Shown: piece after piece, positions 35,839 to 38,875 of the stretch | Layout: each line of letters opens with the position of its first letter | Numbering within the stretch: the first letter of the stretch is position 1 | Assembly: GCA_030529185.1 (NCBI GenBank) | Contig: JAUMXI010000005.1 | Span: 1 to 38,875 of the forward strand | Length of the DNA: 38,875 nt | DNA from: Flavobacteriaceae bacterium | GTDB lineage: Bacteria > Bacteroidota > Bacteroidia > Flavobacteriales > Weeksellaceae | Direction: 5' to 3' | Made by a program: the position numbers and the translations under genes | Notes under the pieces: model-generated | What the model was told of the DNA's origin: nothing | Databases searched by the model: none | The model's input: only the letters and a program-made list of their open reading frames with translations

Positions 35839-35885
35839 TACCTTTGTAGAAACAAAAATACGAAGTATCCGGCAAAGGTCGGATA
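35839..35885. promoter_or_regulatory. Divergent promoter boxes and greA leader hairpin
   Basis: TACCTTTG (35839-35846, plus, for greA) and TATTTTTG read on the minus strand (35853-35860, for the Rieske-like gene) are seven bases apart. In the greA leader, TATCCG (35866-35871) pairs with CGGATA (35880-35885) and is followed by TTTTATTATTATATA, 39 bp before the greA ATG. Confidence 0.4.
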
Positions 35886-35923
35886 TTTTATTATTATATA
35901 CCAAAGTAAGAAAAAGAAAAGTT

Positions 35924-36391
35924 ATGAACTATGTTACTAAAGAAGGTTTGGCAAAAATGAAGGCTGAACTAGAACAATTGGAGTCTGTGGAAAGACCAAA
36001 AATCACGCAACAAATCGCTGAAGCAAGAGATAAAGGAGATTTATCTGAAAACGCTGAATATGACGCTGCTAAAGAAGCTCAAGGTCTTTTGGAAATGAAA
36101 ATCGCTAAACTACAAGATATTATTGCTAACTCAAAAGTGATAGAAGAAGACCAAATTGATACTTCTAAAGTTTCTATTTTAACGACAGTGAGGCTGAAAA
36201 ATAACACAACCAAAGCAGAACAGAAATTCACGCTTGTTCCTGATAATGAAAGTGATTTGAAACAAGGGAAAATCTCTGTAAATACTCCTATTGCCAAAGG
36301 ACTTTTGGGCAAGGCAGTAGGCGAAACGGCAGAAATTACCTTACCTAATGGAAATAAATTGTCTTTTGAAGTTTTAGAAATTAGCATTTAA
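35924..36391 (+). CDS. greA: Transcription elongation factor GreA
   Basis: GreA stimulates cleavage of backtracked RNA in RNA polymerase. The 155-residue product has the coiled-coil N-terminus MNYVTKEGLAKMKAELEQLE, the acidic tip GDLSENAEYDAAKEAQ that enters the secondary channel, and the C-terminal FKBP-like domain (ISVNTPIAKGLLGKAVGETA). It starts a plus-strand run greA-HIT with a 12-bp gap. Its leader hairpin could attenuate transcription. Confidence 0.95.
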   Translation: MNYVTKEGLAKMKAELEQLESVERPKITQQIAEARDKGDLSENAEYDAAKEAQGLLEMKIAKLQDIIANSKVIEEDQIDTSKVSILTTVRLKNNTTKAEQKFTLVPDNESDLKQGKISVNTPIAKGLLGKAVGETAEITLPNGNKLSFEVLEISI

Positions 36392-36403
36392 AATCAATAA
36401 ATT

Positions 36404-36793
36404 ATGAGTTCTATTTTCACCAAAATCGTTAATGGAGAAATCCCTTGCTATAAAATTGCAGAGGATGAGCATCATTTGGCTTTTTTAGACGCGATGCCTA
36501 TTGCCAAAGGACATACGCTCGTTATCCCTAAAAAGGAAGTGGATTTGATTTTTGATTTAGATGAAGAAGAATACAAAAATCTTTGGGCTTTTGCTCAAAA
36601 AGTAGCAAAAAAAGTGAAGTTAGCTATTCCGTGTGTGAGAGTAGGCGTTGCTGTGGTTGGATTGGAGGTGCCTCATGCACATATTCATTTGGTTCCGATG
36701 AATGAAATTAAGGATTTGAACTTTATGAATGAAAGATTAAAATTCACTCCCGAAGAATACGAAGAAATCAGAAAAAGTATTGCTCAACAATAA
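36404..36793 (+). CDS. HIT-family nucleotide-binding protein
   Basis: The 129-residue protein has the histidine triad HAHIHLVP (91-98) and the opening SSIFTKIVNGEIPCYKIAED typical of Hint-type purine nucleotide phosphoramidases. It is cytoplasmic. It follows greA by 12 bp, a pairing seen in other Bacteroidota, and precedes clpX by 44 bp. The physiological substrate is not predictable. Confidence 0.93.
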   Translation: MSSIFTKIVNGEIPCYKIAEDEHHLAFLDAMPIAKGHTLVIPKKEVDLIFDLDEEEYKNLWAFAQKVAKKVKLAIPCVRVGVAVVGLEVPHAHIHLVPMNEIKDLNFMNERLKFTPEEYEEIRKSIAQQ

Positions 36794-36837
36794 TTTTCTT
36801 GTCATTAATTCAAGGAAATTTTAAACCCGAAAATTGA

Positions 36838-38025
36838 ATGAACCCAAACGAGTGTTCCTTTTGTGGAAGAAAGAAAAACGAAGTAGAAATTCTCATCTCT
36901 GGTCAGAATGGTTTTATCTGCGATTTTTGTGTAGCACAAGCCCACACAATACTAAACGAATCTGAAAAAGAACAAGACCATTCTCCGCAAGAAAGCCTTT
37001 CAAATCTAAAAAAACCGAGAGAAATCAAGGCGTTTTTAGACCAATATGTTATCGGACAAGACCAAGCAAAAAAACAGCTTTCTATTGCGGTTTATAATCA
37101 TTATAAAAGACTGGCACACAACACCAACGAAAATAAAAGCGTAGAGATAGAAAAGTCCAACATTATAATGATTGGAGAAACGGGAACAGGGAAAACGCTT
37201 TTGGCGAAAACTATCGCAAAGCAGTTAGATGTTCCTTTCTGTATCGTAGATGCCACCGTGCTTACCGAAGCAGGTTATGTAGGCGAAGATGTGGAGAGCA
37301 TTCTTTCCAGATTGCTGATGGTATCGGACTACAATGTAGAAAAAGCCGAGCGAGGAATTGTTTTCATTGATGAAATTGATAAAATTGCCCGAAAATCCGA
37401 CAATCCAAGTCTTACGCGAGATGTTTCTGGTGAAGGAGTTCAGCAGGGATTATTAAAGCTATTGGAAGGAAGCATCGTGAATGTTCCGCCACAAGGAGGA
37501 AGAAAACACCCCGACCAGAAGTATATCCAAGTGAATACGCAAAATATTTTGTTCATTGCTGGGGGGGCATTTGATGGAATTAAAGAAATTATTGAAAGAA
37601 GGCTTAATAAACAGGCGATTGGGTTTAGCTCTGAAAAAATCAATAAACAAGAAGAGGAAACCTATATTTTAGATAAACTTGACGCTACGGATTTGAGAAG
37701 TTTCGGTTTAATCCCTGAATTGTTGGGGCGCTTCCCTATCATCACGCATTTAGATAAATTAGATGAAGAGACGATGCTTCGCATTTTGAGCGAACCGAAA
37801 AATTCTATTATCAATCAGTTTGTGGAATTGTTCCGATTAGATGGTGTGGAACTGAATTTCACTAAAGAGGCTCTGAAAAAAATCGTAAAAGAAACCATAG
37901 AAAAGGGACTTGGCGCAAGAGGTCTGCGTGGAACTACCGAAAAAGTTTTGGAAAAATATATGTATGATATTGACCAATTAGAAGGCACTTCTTTGGTAAT
38001 TGATGAAGATAATATTGAATTTTAG
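36838..38025 (+). CDS. clpX: ATP-dependent Clp protease ATPase subunit ClpX
   Basis: ClpX is the AAA+ unfoldase that feeds substrates to ClpP. The 395-residue product has the zinc-binding N-domain (Cys6, Cys9, Cys28, Cys31), Walker A GETGTGKT (113-120), pore loop [11 protein letters not shown], Walker [13 protein letters not shown] and the RKH loop in [11 protein letters not shown]. The C-terminal small domain ends in [13 protein letters not shown]. clpP is not adjacent. A G7 run (37561-37567) encodes AGGAFDG without a frame break. It ends at a bidirectional terminator. Confidence 0.96.
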   Translation: MNPNECSFCGRKKNEVEILISGQNGFICDFCVAQAHTILNESEKEQDHSPQESLSNLKKPREIKAFLDQYVIGQDQAKKQLSIAVYNHYKRLAHNTNENKSVEIEKSNIIMIGETGTGKTLLAKTIAKQLDVPFCIVDATVLTEAGYVGEDVESILSRLLMVSDYNVEKAERGIVFIDEIDKIARKSDNPSLTRDVSGEGVQQGLLKLLEGSIVNVPPQGGRKHPDQKYIQVNTQNILFIAGGAFDGIKEIIERRLNKQAIGFSSEKINKQEEETYILDKLDATDLRSFGLIPELLGRFPIITHLDKLDEETMLRILSEPKNSIINQFVELFRLDGVELNFTKEALKKIVKETIEKGLGARGLRGTTEKVLEKYMYDIDQLEGTSLVIDEDNIEF

Positions 38026-38032
38026 ACATAAT

Positions 38033-38062
38033 AAAAAACTCTCCAAAATTGGAGAGTTTTTT
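38033..38062. terminator. Bidirectional terminator between clpX and the tonB-like gene
   Basis: AAAAAACTCTCCAA (38033-38046) and TTGGAGAGTTTTTT (38049-38062) form a perfect 14-bp inverted repeat, with the central AAAATT as the likely loop. Confidence 0.85.
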
Positions 38063-38703
38063 TATTTAAAGTTAATAGTATAAGTTCCTGTAGAGTTCCC
38101 TTTTCCTTTTTCGGCTTTTACATATTTTCTTACCATTGAAACAGCATTATTGATAATATTTCGCCCTCTCAAGCCTCCCACTCTATATGCAGAAATCACA
38201 TTTCCATTTTTATCCACAGTGTAAGCAATGATAATTTCACCTTTTTCTTTTACATTATGAGTAGGAAATTTTCCTTTATATTTCATCGTTCCAGGAATCC
38301 CCGAAATTAATTTTCTATCTACTCCTATTTTGCTTTCTTTTACAACATCTTTTTTCTTTGGTTTCGGTGGGGTTTGTTGCGTATTCTCGTTATTAGGAGC
38401 TTCCTTTTTAGTTTGTGTTTCGTTTGGTTTTTGCTCTATTTTTTCCTTTTCGGTATTGGGATTTTCAGGGTTTTTAGGTTCTTCTACCACTGGAATTATC
38501 GGAAGAATTTCCACTTTTTCTTCTTCTGGTTGAATTTCTGCTTTCTCTTCATTGATTCCCAGCAATTCATCTTCCTCATTTACAACCGGAAATTTTGATT
38601 CTTTTTTTAAATACTTTCCTTTTTCGATAGGAATGAAATACAATCCTGCGAGAATTCCTCCACAAGACAATAGCGTAAAAATCAAACTTTTTATATTTTT
38701 CAT
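38062..38703 (-). CDS. TonB-like energy-transducing protein
   Basis: The 213-residue product has one N-terminal membrane segment (about 7-24), a Glu/Pro/Lys-rich periplasmic spacer (about 40-125, with PEEEKVEILPIIPVVEEP and TPPKPKKKD), and a C-terminal domain with the TonB pattern GEIIIAYTVDKNGNVISAYR. It could link proton-motive force to outer-membrane receptors such as the one at 7971-10316, though it is not near it. It lies 1 bp after an upstream membrane-protein gene. No exbD lies between them. Confidence 0.8.
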   Translation of the reverse strand: MKNIKSLIFTLLSCGGILAGLYFIPIEKGKYLKKESKFPVVNEEDELLGINEEKAEIQPEEEKVEILPIIPVVEEPKNPENPNTEKEKIEQKPNETQTKKEAPNNENTQQTPPKPKKKDVVKESKIGVDRKLISGIPGTMKYKGKFPTHNVKEKGEIIIAYTVDKNGNVISAYRVGGLRGRNIINNAVSMVRKYVKAEKGKGNSTGTYTINFK

Positions 38704-38704
38704 T

Positions 38705-38875
38705 TTATATACTCTCTGCTACAATTTCTAAAAATTTATTTCCTTTAGTTTTCAAACTCACTTCTATTTTATAAACCAGTGATATCAAAATTATTTTAAA
38801 AATATAAATTACTCCCCCTAAAAAAGCTCCGACAGACAAGGGTAGAAATGAAGTGTAAAAACTTTCAGTGTCAAA
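38705..38875 (-). CDS. 3' end of a membrane-protein gene upstream of tonB
   Basis: Only the last 56 codons are visible; the frame is open to the right edge. The sequence contains a strong hydrophobic stretch (SVGAFLGGVIYIFKIILISL) followed by a short charged tail (KTKGNKFLEIVAESI). An ExbB/TolQ/MotA-type proton channel is possible from the position next to tonB and the tail shape, but the fragment is too short to prove it. The stop is separated from the TonB-like ATG by one base, so the two are translated from one transcript. Confidence 0.6.
   Translation of the reverse strand, partial: FDTESFYTSFLPLSVGAFLGGVIYIFKIILISLVYKIEVSLKTKGNKFLEIVAESI

Noticed and set aside
37561-37567. G7 run in clpX as a phase-variation tract
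   Set aside because: It encodes the conserved AGGAFDG motif and the gene is intact and housekeeping.

Overview
This is an AT-rich chromosomal window from a Bacteroidota, most likely of class Flavobacteriia and family Weeksellaceae (the Chryseobacterium/Riemerella/Bergeyella group). Four things point there: promoters of the TAnnTTTG type with no clear Shine-Dalgarno sequences, a GYDIA-family GHMP kinase, an OmpA protein with thrombospondin type-3 repeats, and a TonB-dependent receptor with a carboxypeptidase-like N-terminal domain. The genus cannot be fixed from sequence reading alone. No tRNA, rRNA, insertion sequence, prophage or CRISPR array was seen.

Layout. (1) 1-4274 is one end of a surface-glycan locus: a hexapeptide acyltransferase cut by the window edge, then two glycosyltransferases and an ABC exporter on the minus strand behind trmB (to 4970). 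(2) 5169-10316 is a complete iron/siderophore-type uptake operon: binding lipoprotein, FecCD permease, ATPase and outer-membrane receptor. (3) 10562-13483 is a secreted M16 peptidase on the minus strand. (4) 13573-18542 is a second glycan cluster on the plus strand: two GT2 glycosyltransferases, a small coiled-coil protein preceded by an unusual repeat array, an MBOAT acyltransferase and its SGNH partner. (5) 18555-23831 is a minus-strand operon: membrane protein, aroC, two thioredoxin-fold proteins, OsmC and a KAS III enzyme. (6) 23927-38025 is mainly housekeeping: yicC-gmk-folB, pyrD, GHMP kinase, pckA, yebC, ompA, smpB, an ABC-F protein, dtd, greA-HIT and clpX. (7) 38062-38875 holds a TonB-like gene and the end of a membrane-protein gene.

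The most interesting parts are in the glycan regions. A C14 tract lies inside the acyltransferase reading frame (8-21). A G10 tract (15250-15259) lies inside the second GT2 gene, where the present length puts the last ~58 codons out of frame. Both look like phase-variation switches acting on the same class of product, with an MBOAT/SGNH acylation pair downstream. Between the switchable GT2 gene and the MBOAT gene sits a compact module of unknown function: about ten degenerate palindromic units starting almost exactly every 21 bp (15478-15672), a 103-residue coiled-coil protein (15730-16041), and a perfect 14-bp inverted repeat (16059-16097). This is the best candidate for an undescribed system here. 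A separate 84-bp (2 x 42) minisatellite lies between pckA and yebC.

Most transcription units end in clear hairpins, many bidirectional between convergent genes and several overlapping stop codons.
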